Below, in pieces: positions 1-7,105 of a stretch of DNA of 17,937 bases. Location of the stretch: contig JAZADN010000020.1 of NCBI GenBank assembly GCA_036123585.1, forward strand, positions 1 to 17,937. Reading direction: 5' to 3'. Numbering within the stretch: the first letter of the stretch is position 1; each line of letters opens with the position of its first letter. A program made the translations under genes and the position numbers. The DNA is from UBA9410 sp036123585 (GTDB lineage: Bacteria > Actinomycetota > Acidimicrobiia > Acidimicrobiales > MedAcidi-G1). Under the pieces are notes generated by a model that ran no database searches, was not told the DNA's origin, and was given only the letters and a program-made list of their open reading frames with translations.

Positions 1-552
1 GGCCTCTTCCATCGGGGCCCGATGGTCATCTGGGGCATGGAAATCCATGGGCGGTTCCGCACCGGTAGCCCATCGGTGGGAACCCCGGGCGAACTCGATG
101 GTGCCCCCATCAGACGTGGTGGGGTCCAGGGCAATCCAGCAGGTGGCCATCTCCCGTGGCCGGCACCAAGCCAGGTAGGCGTTGTCGCGGTGGAAGCCCA
201 CCGACCGTGCCCCCGGAGGCTTCCAGAGCACGTTGTCCTGGATGATCCGGGCCCCCGGCCAGCCAGCCAGATGGGCCAGTGCCTCGCCCAGAGCCGAGTC
301 CAGCACCACCGAAGCAACCAGCCGGTCGGCCTTCCACGCGTTGCAAAGTTGCCGGGTCAGGGTCGGGTCGCCGGTCCCCTCCTGCCAGTTCACCTCGTCA
401 GGAGCCACGCCGGTCTCGAACCGGCCCCGGAAGAGTCGGTCAAACCGGTCGTGCAGCGCTTCCACCACGTGGTCGTCGACCAGGCGGTCAACCGTGGCGA
501 AGCCATCGACGTCGAAGGCCGCCGCCACCCGGGAAGCAACGGGGTCCGTCAC
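1..552 (-). CDS. Phytanoyl-CoA dioxygenase (PhyH) family protein, 3' end outside window
   Basis: This is a non-haem Fe(II)/2-oxoglutarate-dependent oxygenase of the PhyH family, cut by the window edge after 184 codons. There is no stop in the visible frame. It is read from a GTG at 552, 22 nt after the stop of the upstream M20 gene. The N-terminus has the family opening (AAFDVDGFATV, about residues 10-20). The iron-binding HxD motif is H121-R-D123 within GFHRDNAYLAW, followed by a typical WIALDPTTSDGGTIEF segment and GSHRW near residue 160. The distal iron His and the 2-oxoglutarate Arg lie beyond the edge. Its position as the last visible gene after doeA and the M20 deacetylase suggests co-transcription with ectoine breakdown. 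It does not carry the ectoine hydroxylase (EctD) signature, so its substrate is unknown. Confidence 0.85.
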   Translation of the reverse strand, partial: MTDPVASRVAAAFDVDGFATVDRLVDDHVVEALHDRFDRLFRGRFETGVAPDEVNWQEGTGDPTLTRQLCNAWKADRLVASVVLDSALGEALAHLAGWPGARIIQDNVLWKPPGARSVGFHRDNAYLAWCRPREMATCWIALDPTTSDGGTIEFARGSHRWATGAEPPMDFHAPDDHRAPMEEA

Positions 553-574
553 AACCAGGGGCCGGTCCGTCGCC

Positions 575-1759
575 TTAGCCGGTGAGGTGGTCGGCGAGGC
601 GAGCCAGTACGTCAAGGCATGCCTCCAGATCGGCCACCTCCACGAACTCGTCGGGCCGGTGGGCCACCGCGATGTCACCGGGCCCCCACACCACCGACGG
701 GATACCGGCCGCCTGGTAGAGCCCCGCCTCGGTGCCGTATGCGACCACGCCGACATCCGGTTCGCCACCCAGCAATGTCCGCATGAGGTCCAGCGCCGGC
801 GACGACTCGACCCACTCCAGGCCGTCGATCTCGCAGACCACGTCGGTCTCGATCGAGGCATCGGGGAACACTGTGCGCATCTCGGCTAGCAGCTCCGCCT
901 CGACAGCGGCCATCCGTTCCTTCACGAACTCGGCGTCGCTGCCCTGGATGGGACGCATCTCCCATTCGAAGGTGCAGTCCCCGGCCACCGTGCACCGTGC
1001 CAAGCCGCCACCGACCACGCCCACGTTGGTGGTGGTCTGCGGCGGTTCGAACCGACTGTCGGCCGGCGCCCGATCGACCAGTGCGGCACCCAGATCGAGC
1101 AGTTCCCTGATCCAGCGGGTGGCGTGGTGCACGGCGCTGACCGCCTCGGTGGGCCGAGCACTGTGCCCGTTCATGCCGGTGACGGAGGTCGTGTATTCGT
1201 AGCAGCCCTTATGGGCCCCGATGACCTGCAGGCCCGTCGGCTCGCCCACGATGGCCGCCGACGGTCGGGGATGACCGTCTAGCGAGGCAATGAGGATCGG
1301 GGCGCCGTGAAAGCCGTCCTCTTCGTCGAAGGTGAGCGCTACATGCACCGGCCGCGTCAGGTCGAGTGCCGCGAAGCGGGGGACGAGGGCCAGCACGCAG
1401 GCCACGAACCCCTTCATGTCGGCCGTGCCCCGACCGAAGATCCGATTCCCGACGCGGGTGGCTGAGAAAGGCGGCGTGGCCCAGTCAGCTTCGTCGACGG
1501 GGACAACGTCGCTGTGGCCGGCCAGCATGATCCCACCGTCTACCGCCGGACCGATGGTGGCGAACAGGTTGGCCTTCGTGCCGGTCTCGTCGTGGGTCAG
1601 GGCGATCTCGGAGCTGCAGGGCCGCAGCATGGCAACCACGTGGTCGATCAGGTCGATGTTGGGAGTCAGCGCCACCGATTCGAAGGCCACTAGGTCATCG
1701 AGGATCCCCAACACCTCGTCGATGGCGGGCAGCTCGATCGGCGGTGTGTCGATGGCCAC
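575..1759 (-). CDS. M20 family deacetylase, ArgE/acetylornithine deacetylase-like; candidate N-acetyl-diaminobutyrate deacetylase
   Basis: This is a 394-residue zinc metallohydrolase of the M20 (ArgE/DapE) family, which removes an acyl group from an amino acid amine. Visible residues are H82-x-D84 in GHSDVV, D114 in GTADMKG, the acid pair E146-E147 in FDEEDG, E173 in VGEPTG, H199 in NGHSA of the lid domain, and H367 near the C-terminus in AHRPDEF. The length is normal for ArgE. It starts with GTG 7 nt after the stop of the ectoine hydrolase gene, with GAGGG just upstream, so the two are probably translationally coupled. The ectoine hydrolase product N2-acetyl-L-2,4-diaminobutyrate is one carbon shorter than N2-acetylornithine, so this enzyme probably fills the DoeB step, for which the classical enzyme belongs to another family (AstE/AspA). 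An arginine biosynthesis role remains possible but is less likely in this context. Confidence 0.85.
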   Translation of the reverse strand: MAIDTPPIELPAIDEVLGILDDLVAFESVALTPNIDLIDHVVAMLRPCSSEIALTHDETGTKANLFATIGPAVDGGIMLAGHSDVVPVDEADWATPPFSATRVGNRIFGRGTADMKGFVACVLALVPRFAALDLTRPVHVALTFDEEDGFHGAPILIASLDGHPRPSAAIVGEPTGLQVIGAHKGCYEYTTSVTGMNGHSARPTEAVSAVHHATRWIRELLDLGAALVDRAPADSRFEPPQTTTNVGVVGGGLARCTVAGDCTFEWEMRPIQGSDAEFVKERMAAVEAELLAEMRTVFPDASIETDVVCEIDGLEWVESSPALDLMRTLLGGEPDVGVVAYGTEAGLYQAAGIPSVVWGPGDIAVAHRPDEFVEVADLEACLDVLARLADHLTG

Positions 1760-1766
1760 GAGACCC

Positions 1767-2951
1767 TCAGCCCTTCACGTGCATGGCCCTTGGCACGTCG
1801 GCCAGCGGCTCGCCCGGCCCGTCCTCGACCACTACGAAGCTTTCGGTGATCTCCATGCCCCACGTGTCCATCCACAGCCCGGGCATGAAGTGGAAGGTCA
1901 TGCCGGGTTCGAACACCGACTCGTCGCTGTCCCGCAACGAGATGGTCCGCTCCCCCCAGTCGGGCGGATAGCTGATCCCGATCGGGTAGCCGCAACGGCC
2001 CTCCTTGTGGAACCCAGCGTCCTCCATCACTGCATAGAAGCGTCGGGCCATGTCACACGCCCGACTGCCGGCCCGCGCCGAGTCCAGGCCTGCGTCGAGG
2101 GCGGCCAGCACGGCGGACTCGGCCCGCCGCATTTCGTCGGGCGGACGACCGAGAAAGGTGGTCCGACACAGCGGCAACTGGTACCGGCGGTGGGCGCCGG
2201 CGATCTCGAAGAAGGTGCCCTCACCGCTCTTGAGGGGCTTGTCGTCCCACGTCAGGTGGGGTGCCGAGGCGTCCTCCCCGGTGGGCAGCATGGGCACGAA
2301 CGCCGGGTAGTCGCCGCCGAACTCCTCGGTGCCCGACACCCCGGTGGCGTAGATCTCGGCCACCAGGTCGCACTTGCGCATCCCCGGCTCGATGACCTCG
2401 CGAATCCGGGCGTGCATGCGCTCCACTATCCGGGCGCCGCGGCGCATGTACTCCAGCTCTTGAGGGGACTTGACGCCCCGCTGCCAGTTCACGAGCGCCG
2501 TGGCGTCGACAACGTCGGCGTCGGGAAGACCGGAGCACAGGTGCTGGTGGGCGGCGGCCGAGTAGTAGTAGTTGTCGAGCTCCACTCCAACCCGGGCCGA
2601 GCCGTGGCCCATCCCGTCGAGCAGGCCGGCCAGTTGGCCGAAGGCGTGCTTTTCCGTCGACATCACGTGGTCGTCGGAGTAGTCGAGGATGCGGGCGTCG
2701 TCCATGTAGACGGTGCGCCGCGCGCCGTTGGCGTCCATGCGGCGGCCCCACCACCACGGCTCGCCGTCATGGGTGACGACGACGGCCTGCGGGGTGTAGA
2801 AGGACCATCCGTCATAGCCGGTCAGCCACGACATGTTGGACGGGTCGGCGGCCACCAGTACCTCGATGCCGCGTGCCTCCATGGAGCGGCGCACTTTGGC
2901 AAGGCGGTCCGCGTACTCGTGGCGGCTGAAAGGCAGTTCGACGTCGGGCAT
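1767..2951 (-). CDS. doeA: Ectoine hydrolase (DoeA/EutD), M24 creatinase/aminopeptidase fold
   Basis: This 394-residue protein opens the ectoine ring to N-acetyl-L-2,4-diaminobutyrate in the cytoplasm, the first step of ectoine catabolism. I recognise it from segments characteristic of DoeA/EutD: DPSNMSWLTGYDGWSFY near the N-terminus, DNYYYSAAAH, ATALVNWQR, KSPQELEYMRR, the pita-bread domain stretch GEGTFFEIAG, and GYPIGISYPPDWGERT with TFHFMPGLWMD towards the C-terminus. The length matches the family. ATG 2951 is preceded by AGAAGGG about 5 nt upstream. It is followed after 7 nt by an M20 deacetylase and then a PhyH oxygenase. No ectoine transporter, EnuR-type regulator, DoeC or DoeD gene is visible here, so the rest of the pathway must lie elsewhere. 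Xaa-Pro dipeptidase is the main alternative, but the match to DoeA extends over the whole length. Confidence 0.87.
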   Translation of the reverse strand: MPDVELPFSRHEYADRLAKVRRSMEARGIEVLVAADPSNMSWLTGYDGWSFYTPQAVVVTHDGEPWWWGRRMDANGARRTVYMDDARILDYSDDHVMSTEKHAFGQLAGLLDGMGHGSARVGVELDNYYYSAAAHQHLCSGLPDADVVDATALVNWQRGVKSPQELEYMRRGARIVERMHARIREVIEPGMRKCDLVAEIYATGVSGTEEFGGDYPAFVPMLPTGEDASAPHLTWDDKPLKSGEGTFFEIAGAHRRYQLPLCRTTFLGRPPDEMRRAESAVLAALDAGLDSARAGSRACDMARRFYAVMEDAGFHKEGRCGYPIGISYPPDWGERTISLRDSDESVFEPGMTFHFMPGLWMDTWGMEITESFVVVEDGPGEPLADVPRAMHVKG

Positions 2952-3007
2952 GGGTCCCTTCTTCCTCTCGGTGGCGGCCCTCGGGCGGTGACCCGCGGGA
3001 GGCTAGA

Positions 3008-3442
3008 TCAGCCTCGGGTCGCGGTCGGCCCCGCCCCCGGTGGAACGGGTTCAGGCGGCAGGACCAGCACGACCAAGGCCGTCCAGAGCGTGCGGCTAGT
3101 CGGAGCGAGGACCAGCGGGGCTAACAGCGAGGTCCCGACAGTGGGTACCAGCACTTCGACCACCGCCGGGTTGGGCCACGCCACGGTGAAAGATGCCAAC
3201 AGGGCGATGAGGATCGCCCCGGCAGACAACACGGTGTTGACGGCCACCGCACCGATCCAGTGCCCGTGGGTTCGTTCGAAGACCAGGCCACAGGTCACGC
3301 AGGCGGGTCGGATCCGGAGCCAGCTACGCCGGTCGGGGCGGTGGAACAGGTCACGGCCCCCGCAGGCTGGACAGGCGGCCAGCAAGCCCCGGGCCAGCAC
3401 TCTCGTCCACCCGACGTCGCCGCCCGCCGCTCCACCGTCCAT
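3008..3442 (-). CDS. DUF983 family zinc-ribbon membrane protein
   Basis: This small membrane protein belongs to the DUF983 family, whose function is unknown. From ATG 3442 it has 144 residues. A zinc-ribbon-like pair of CxxC motifs (CPAC and CVTC) sits in the N-terminal third, followed by LVFERTHGHWIGAVAVNT and two hydrophobic segments, probably membrane helices. The open frame extends to a GTG at 3490, but that start would overlap the divergent PhyH gene. ATG 3442 places the family's conserved region near the N-terminus and has a TACCGT box 7 nt upstream, so I prefer it. It precedes doeA on the same strand by 56 bp and may share its transcript; a functional link to ectoine is not evident. 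Confidence 0.82.
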   Translation of the reverse strand: MDGGAAGGDVGWTRVLARGLLAACPACGGRDLFHRPDRRSWLRIRPACVTCGLVFERTHGHWIGAVAVNTVLSAGAILIALLASFTVAWPNPAVVEVLVPTVGTSLLAPLVLAPTSRTLWTALVVLVLPPEPVPPGAGPTATRG

Positions 3443-3449
3443 CGCTTCG

Positions 3450-3455
3450 ACGGTA
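3450..3455 (-). promoter_or_regulatory. Candidate -10 box for leaderless transcription of the DUF983 gene
   Basis: TACCGT on the minus strand fits the actinobacterial -10 pattern TANNNT and ends 7 nt before ATG 3442. There is no Shine-Dalgarno sequence there, so transcription would begin at or next to the start codon. No clear -35 hexamer is seen. Confidence 0.4.
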
Positions 3456-3469
3456 GCGAAGGCGACCGG

Positions 3470-3475
3470 TACGGT
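3470..3475 (+). promoter_or_regulatory. Candidate -10 box for leaderless transcription of the divergent PhyH gene
   Basis: TACGGT fits TANNNT and ends 8 nt before GTG 3484, which has no ribosome binding site. It lies 14 bp from the oppositely directed TACCGT box of the DUF983 gene, so the two promoters would be nearly back to back. Confidence 0.4.
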
Positions 3476-3483
3476 GCGCAGCC

Positions 3484-4311
3484 GTGCCACCCCTGACCGA
3501 GGCCCAGGTCGCGCGCTACCACGCCGACGGCTGGCTGGCGCCGATCGACATCCTGTCCGAGGTCGAGGCCGCCGAGGCTCTGGCCGCCCTCGAGGACGCC
3601 GAAGCCCGATTCCCCGAGGACCTCCATGCCGGACACCGCAACAACGCCCATCTGGTGCTGCCCTTCCTCTCCGACCTTGCCGTGCACGAGCGGATCCTTG
3701 ACTGCGTGGCGTCGGTTGTCGACCGGCCCAGAGCGCTGCTCAACTCGGTCCTGTTCATCAAGGAGCCGGGCAGTGCTGGGTACGTCAGCTGGCACCAGGA
3801 CTCGACCTACATGGGTGTCGACACCGACGACATGGTCACCGCGTGGGTGGCCCTGACCCCAAGTACCACCGAGAACGGCTGCGTTACCATGGTGTCGGGC
3901 AGCCACCGTGAGGGCATCCACCCCCACGAGGACCGCTTCGCGCCGGACAACATCCTCACCCGGGGCCAGGAGGTGTCCGGAGTCGACGTCGACGCCGCCG
4001 TGGACGTGGAGTTGCGACCCGGGCAGATTTCGCTCCACCACCCGTGGCTGGTCCATGGGTCGCGGCCCAATCGGACCGAAGGCCGGCGGGTCGGGGTGGC
4101 CTTCCAGGCTTACGTGGGCGCGGAACTTCGGCCGGAGCGCGGCGAGCACCACGTGATCGCCGTGGGAGACCAGCCGGTGGATCCGGCCTTCAAGGTGGTG
4201 CCTCGCCCGGACGCCGTAATGACCAACGAGGGCCGCCGGATCCGGGCTGCAGCCAACACGGCGCTGTCCGACGTGCTGTACCACGGTGCTTCCGTCCGGC
4301 GGGACTACTGA
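3484..4311 (+). CDS. Phytanoyl-CoA dioxygenase (PhyH) family protein
   Basis: This is a complete 275-residue Fe(II)/2-oxoglutarate dioxygenase of the PhyH family. The N-terminus (LTEAQVARYHADGWL) is the usual start of the family and supports the GTG at 3484. The facial triad is visible as H104-Q-D106 in SWHQDSTYMG and H191 in WLVHGS, with NRTEGRR just after it, where the 2-oxoglutarate-binding arginine lies. A GSHR motif follows the first ligands, near residue 139. The gene diverges from the DUF983 gene with 41 bp between start codons and converges on the aminotransferase gene. Members of this family hydroxylate diverse small molecules, and the residues visible do not identify the substrate. 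Confidence 0.9.
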   Translation: MPPLTEAQVARYHADGWLAPIDILSEVEAAEALAALEDAEARFPEDLHAGHRNNAHLVLPFLSDLAVHERILDCVASVVDRPRALLNSVLFIKEPGSAGYVSWHQDSTYMGVDTDDMVTAWVALTPSTTENGCVTMVSGSHREGIHPHEDRFAPDNILTRGQEVSGVDVDAAVDVELRPGQISLHHPWLVHGSRPNRTEGRRVGVAFQAYVGAELRPERGEHHVIAVGDQPVDPAFKVVPRPDAVMTNEGRRIRAAANTALSDVLYHGASVRRDY

Positions 4312-4389
4312 CGGGATGTCATCCGACGACCTGGGCCACGGCACCGCCCTGATCGACGCCTGATCCGACGGCCGACGGGCCGGTGACCG

Positions 4390-5259
4390 TCAAAGCAGGC
4401 GGGTCCGGACGTCGGCTAGGTAGGCAACACGCAGCCGCCGGGTCCATGGGCCGACACCACCGTCCCCAACCAGCACTCCGTCGATAGCTGCCACCGGCTC
4501 GACGTAGCTGGATGCCCCGGTGATGAACGCCTCGTCGGCCGCCATGGCCTCGGCCAGTGTGTAGGTCCGCTCCTCGACGATCAGACCCTCGGCGGCGGCC
4601 ACCGGCAGCACCGAACTCCGGGTCACCCCCGGCAGGATCTCGGACGACAACGGGCGCACCAGCAGCCGATCGCCGACCACCGGAAAGAAGCTAACTGCGC
4701 CACCTTCCGTCACTTCAGCGTCCCTGTCGCCCGGCTCGCCCTTCACCAGCAACGCCTCGTCGTCGCCGGCGTCTGCAGCCGCCTGCTTGGCCAGCACCTG
4801 CCCAAGCAGGTTGGTCGTCTTGACGTCGCGACGGGCCCACCGCAGGTCGCGGAAGGTCCGCATCGTCCGAGCCACCATGTCGCCGTCGGCCGCCACCCCG
4901 TGCTGCTGCTGAGTAAAGGCGAAGAGGGTGGGGACAAGGTCGCCGTCATGCACGTAGTTGCGCTCGGCCACTCCCCGGGTGACGTGCAGGTAGAGGAAGC
5001 CCTCGTCCAGCCCGTCTCGCCTGATCAGTTCGTGGAGGACGCCGACCAGCTCGTCGCGACCCATCGGGCGGGCGATCGACACAGCATCCAGCGACCAGTC
5101 GAGCCGGTCGAGGTGCTTCAACCCGTCGACCAGGCGCCCCTCCAGTACCCCGATCCCCTCGTAGACAGCGTCGGCAAATAACAGACCCCTGTCCATGATC
5201 GGCACGGTTGCCTCGACCTCGTCGACGAAGGCGCCGTTCAGGTAGACGGTCCGGGTCAT
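4390..5259 (-). CDS. Class IV aminotransferase, D-amino-acid transaminase-like
   Basis: This is a pyridoxal-phosphate enzyme of fold type IV, 289 residues from ATG 5259. Numbered from that start, the family's N-terminal region YLNGAFVDE and the IMDRGLLFADAVYEGI block are clear. The PLP lysine is K147 in DVKTTNLLGQVLAKQ, and E185 in EVTEGG contacts the PLP ring. This layout resembles D-amino-acid transaminase more than branched-chain transaminase. The segment after VTEG reads GAVSFF where family members usually have SSSN(V/F)F, so cofactor phosphate contacts may differ. An upstream ATG at 5268 is possible, but ATG 5259 has AGGA 8 nt before it and overlaps the preceding small ORF as ATGA, typical of coupling. 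It is the last gene of the minus-strand operon; its amino donor is unknown, and a role in amino group release from the operon's substrate is inferred. Confidence 0.85.
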   Translation of the reverse strand: MTRTVYLNGAFVDEVEATVPIMDRGLLFADAVYEGIGVLEGRLVDGLKHLDRLDWSLDAVSIARPMGRDELVGVLHELIRRDGLDEGFLYLHVTRGVAERNYVHDGDLVPTLFAFTQQQHGVAADGDMVARTMRTFRDLRWARRDVKTTNLLGQVLAKQAAADAGDDEALLVKGEPGDRDAEVTEGGAVSFFPVVGDRLLVRPLSSEILPGVTRSSVLPVAAAEGLIVEERTYTLAEAMAADEAFITGASSYVEPVAAIDGVLVGDGGVGPWTRRLRVAYLADVRTRLL

Positions 5260-5432
5260 ACCCTCCATCCTGCCTGACGCTTCGTCGCCAGTTCAGGCCA
5301 CCGAGCCTCCCCGTCCGAGAGCCGCCCATCGGTCACGACCATGTAGGTGGCGAATCCGGGCACGCAGGTCTCGTCGACCACCGGGCCTCCCACCAACGCC
5401 AAGTCGAACCGCTCCACCCGGGACTTGGCCAC
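5256..5432 (-). CDS. Small ORF resembling the N-terminus of an amidohydrolase; possible remnant
   Basis: This short reading frame of about 58 residues (67 if an upstream ATG at 5459 is used) sits between PhyH and the aminotransferase. From GTG 5432, which has AGGGG 4 nt upstream, it reads ERFDLALVGGPVVDE and later MVVTDGRL. That pattern matches the first beta-strands of amidohydrolases such as D-aminoacylase or dihydropyrimidinase (DLVIRGG.VVD...V.DGRI). After DGRL the similarity ends and no metal-binding HxH follows. Its TGA overlaps the aminotransferase ATG as ATGA. It may be the decayed or deleted 5' end of an amidohydrolase gene kept as a translational coupler, or a real small gene. The resemblance is from memory only. 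Confidence 0.4.
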   Translation of the reverse strand: MAKSRVERFDLALVGGPVVDETCVPGFATYMVVTDGRLSDGEARWPELATKRQAGWRV

Positions 5433-5442
5433 ACCACCCCTG

Positions 5443-6366
5443 TCACAGGGCCGACCCATCCGATTCCCGCGGAGTGGAGCCCTCCTGCTGGGTGAAGAAA
5501 GACGCCACCTTCGGGTACTCGGGCGCGTCGACCTCCAACGACTCGACCCGGACCCGACCCGGGTCGCTACCCCGGACGAACCGCCCCTGATGCACCGTTG
5601 GCACCGGGTTCGGGCTGCACGGGTGGGCGTCGCCCGCCGAGTACACGCATATGAACAGCGTTCGCGGGCGCACCGAACGGTTGGACGCCGAGGCGTGGAG
5701 GAGGCGGGTGTGCATCAGGCAGACGGAGCCGGCCGACCCGATGCAGCGCACCGCACGACGGGCAGCGTCGTCGGCCACGACGTCGGCCACCGCGCCGGTA
5801 AAGGCCCCGTCGTGCCACAGCGTGTGGATCGGACCGCGGTGAGAGCCGGGGGCCACCTCCAGGGGGCCGTTCTCGTCGGTGACCTCGTCGATCATGAGCA
5901 GGGCGGTGACCACCGAGTCGTTGGTGTGGGGCGTGTAAGGGAAGTCCTGGTGCCACCGCACCTCGGTGCCCGAACCGGGCTGCTTGCAGTTGACCTTGGT
6001 GTGGTGGAGCCTGACGTCAGACCCGATCAGGGCAGCCACCATGTCGACCATCGGGCTGTCCACGGCGACGGCCAGGTGCGCGTCAGAGATCTCGGTCGGG
6101 GCCTGGACGCGCCGCAGCGCTGGTCGGTCGGCCGAGTGGCCGGGCTGGACGTCGAAGCGGGGCCGGCCGTCAACGGTCGTCCCCCACGGTCCGTCGTGGT
6201 GGCGGCTCTCGGACACCCAGGCGTCCATGTCGGCCCTCAGCGCAGCCAGCTGCCCGGGCGTGACGGCGTCCGGGACGGTGAGGACGCCATCCCGGTGGAA
6301 AGCCTCGACCTGCTCCGCGTTCAGTATCGGGTCCTGCACCGATTCCCGCACCGGGTGTGTCAGCAC
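5443..6366 (-). CDS. Phytanoyl-CoA dioxygenase (PhyH) family protein
   Basis: This is a complete 307-residue Fe(II)/2-oxoglutarate oxygenase. The N-terminal helix (LNAEQVEAFHRDGVLTV) is typical. Iron ligands are H139-Q-D141 in VRWHQDFPYTPHTN and H224 in RLLHASASNRS, followed by R235 in the position of the 2-oxoglutarate arginine. An APGSHRG motif lies near residue 173. The GTG at 6366 is supported by GGAGG 8 nt upstream. It follows the DUF1028 gene by 31 bp, on the same strand, and so is probably part of the LysR-led operon. The HQDFPYTPHTND sequence is the kind seen in PhyH enzymes acting on small polar substrates, but no substrate can be named. Confidence 0.9.
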   Translation of the reverse strand: MLTHPVRESVQDPILNAEQVEAFHRDGVLTVPDAVTPGQLAALRADMDAWVSESRHHDGPWGTTVDGRPRFDVQPGHSADRPALRRVQAPTEISDAHLAVAVDSPMVDMVAALIGSDVRLHHTKVNCKQPGSGTEVRWHQDFPYTPHTNDSVVTALLMIDEVTDENGPLEVAPGSHRGPIHTLWHDGAFTGAVADVVADDAARRAVRCIGSAGSVCLMHTRLLHASASNRSVRPRTLFICVYSAGDAHPCSPNPVPTVHQGRFVRGSDPGRVRVESLEVDAPEYPKVASFFTQQEGSTPRESDGSAL

Positions 6367-6397
6367 CGGGTCGTCCTCCCCGGAGTGGCCCGCGGAA

Positions 6398-7075
6398 TCA
6401 CAGATCGCCGGCCACGCCGTAGCTAGGGGCTACTGACGGGTCAATGGCCCGGTCCAGGTAGGGCCGCATCTGCGGCTCGTAGCCGGTCCACAGGCGCCGC
6501 AGTGCGGCGACCGGATCGACGTCGTCCCAGTCGCAGCGCAGGTCGACCAGGGCGAACGGCTGCTCGTGGTGGACGACTAGTGCCGCGGAGTGCACCGGGC
6601 CCTCCTCCCCGCCGGCGGCCAGTCCGGCCTCAAGGGCGCGGAGCAGGCGCTCAGCCAGGTGCAGGTCGGGGTCGGCCTCGAATCCGGCCACCATGGCCGT
6701 CGGCACGTCAACCGTGCTGAGAAGGTTCCCGGCGGCCACGCACTGATCGCCCTCGACCACCGCGTTGGCACCGAGGATGTTGGCCCCGGTGAAGTGCCCA
6801 GTCCGGCCGGCCGAGTCGACGGCGGCCAACTGGCGGTATTCGGAGTTGGACCGACCGTCCATGACGTTGGCAACGGCTTGCGGCGCCGTGTCGCCGGCAG
6901 CCAGGCGCTCGAATACCCGTTCGGCCAGGGTGGGATCGGTGATGTTCTGGGTGGCAACCGCGCCCACACCGGCACGGGCGTGCGGACAGCGCGAGCCGAC
7001 ACAAATCGACGAGGTGGTGATGGCCACGCCGAACATGTCGGTGCGGGCGCAGTGTCCGGTGATCGAAAAGGTCAT
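6398..7075 (-). CDS. DUF1028 family protein (Ntn-hydrolase-like fold)
   Basis: This 225-residue protein belongs to DUF1028, a family of unknown activity thought to be related to the N-terminal nucleophile hydrolases. Family signatures are FGVAITTSS near the N-terminus, GVGAVATQN around residue 37-45, NSEYRQLAAVD, and GHFTGANILGANAVVEGDQCVAAGN in the middle, followed by an acidic C-terminal half with DLRCDWDDVDPVAALRRLW. Family members often sit beside amidohydrolase, RidA and peptidase genes, as here. The start ATG at 7075 lies 30 bp after the Rieske gene stop. Hydrolysis of an amide or a similar bond is a guess from fold and context, not something shown by the sequence. Confidence 0.85.
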   Translation of the reverse strand: MTFSITGHCARTDMFGVAITTSSICVGSRCPHARAGVGAVATQNITDPTLAERVFERLAAGDTAPQAVANVMDGRSNSEYRQLAAVDSAGRTGHFTGANILGANAVVEGDQCVAAGNLLSTVDVPTAMVAGFEADPDLHLAERLLRALEAGLAAGGEEGPVHSAALVVHHEQPFALVDLRCDWDDVDPVAALRRLWTGYEPQMRPYLDRAIDPSVAPSYGVAGDL

Positions 7076-7105
7076 GGCAGGGCGTGGTCCTCGGGTCGGT
7101 GGCGA

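Noticed and set aside
1..552. Ectoine hydroxylase (EctD) identity for the first PhyH gene
   Set aside because: The region around its HxD motif reads GFHRDNAYLAW and lacks the conserved EctD signature that follows FHSDFETWH, so the ectoine context alone does not justify the name.
1332..3701. Long plus-strand open frame of 789 codons
   Set aside because: It is antisense to the M20, doeA and DUF983 genes, has no recognisable domain and has a low-complexity Arg/Gly/Pro-rich translation, as expected from the opposite strand of GC-rich coding DNA.
3295..4344. Minus-strand open frame of 349 codons opposite the second PhyH gene
   Set aside because: The plus-strand frame has clear PhyH motifs with HxD and distal His; the antisense frame shows no family features.
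4312..4389. Possible terminator between the convergent PhyH and aminotransferase genes
   Set aside because: Only short GC arms (GACGG/CCGTC) with a long loop and no T-tract are present.
5347..6426. Plus-strand open frame of 359 codons opposite the third PhyH gene
   Set aside because: Shadow of the PhyH gene, whose iron ligands and ribosome binding site are visible on the minus strand.
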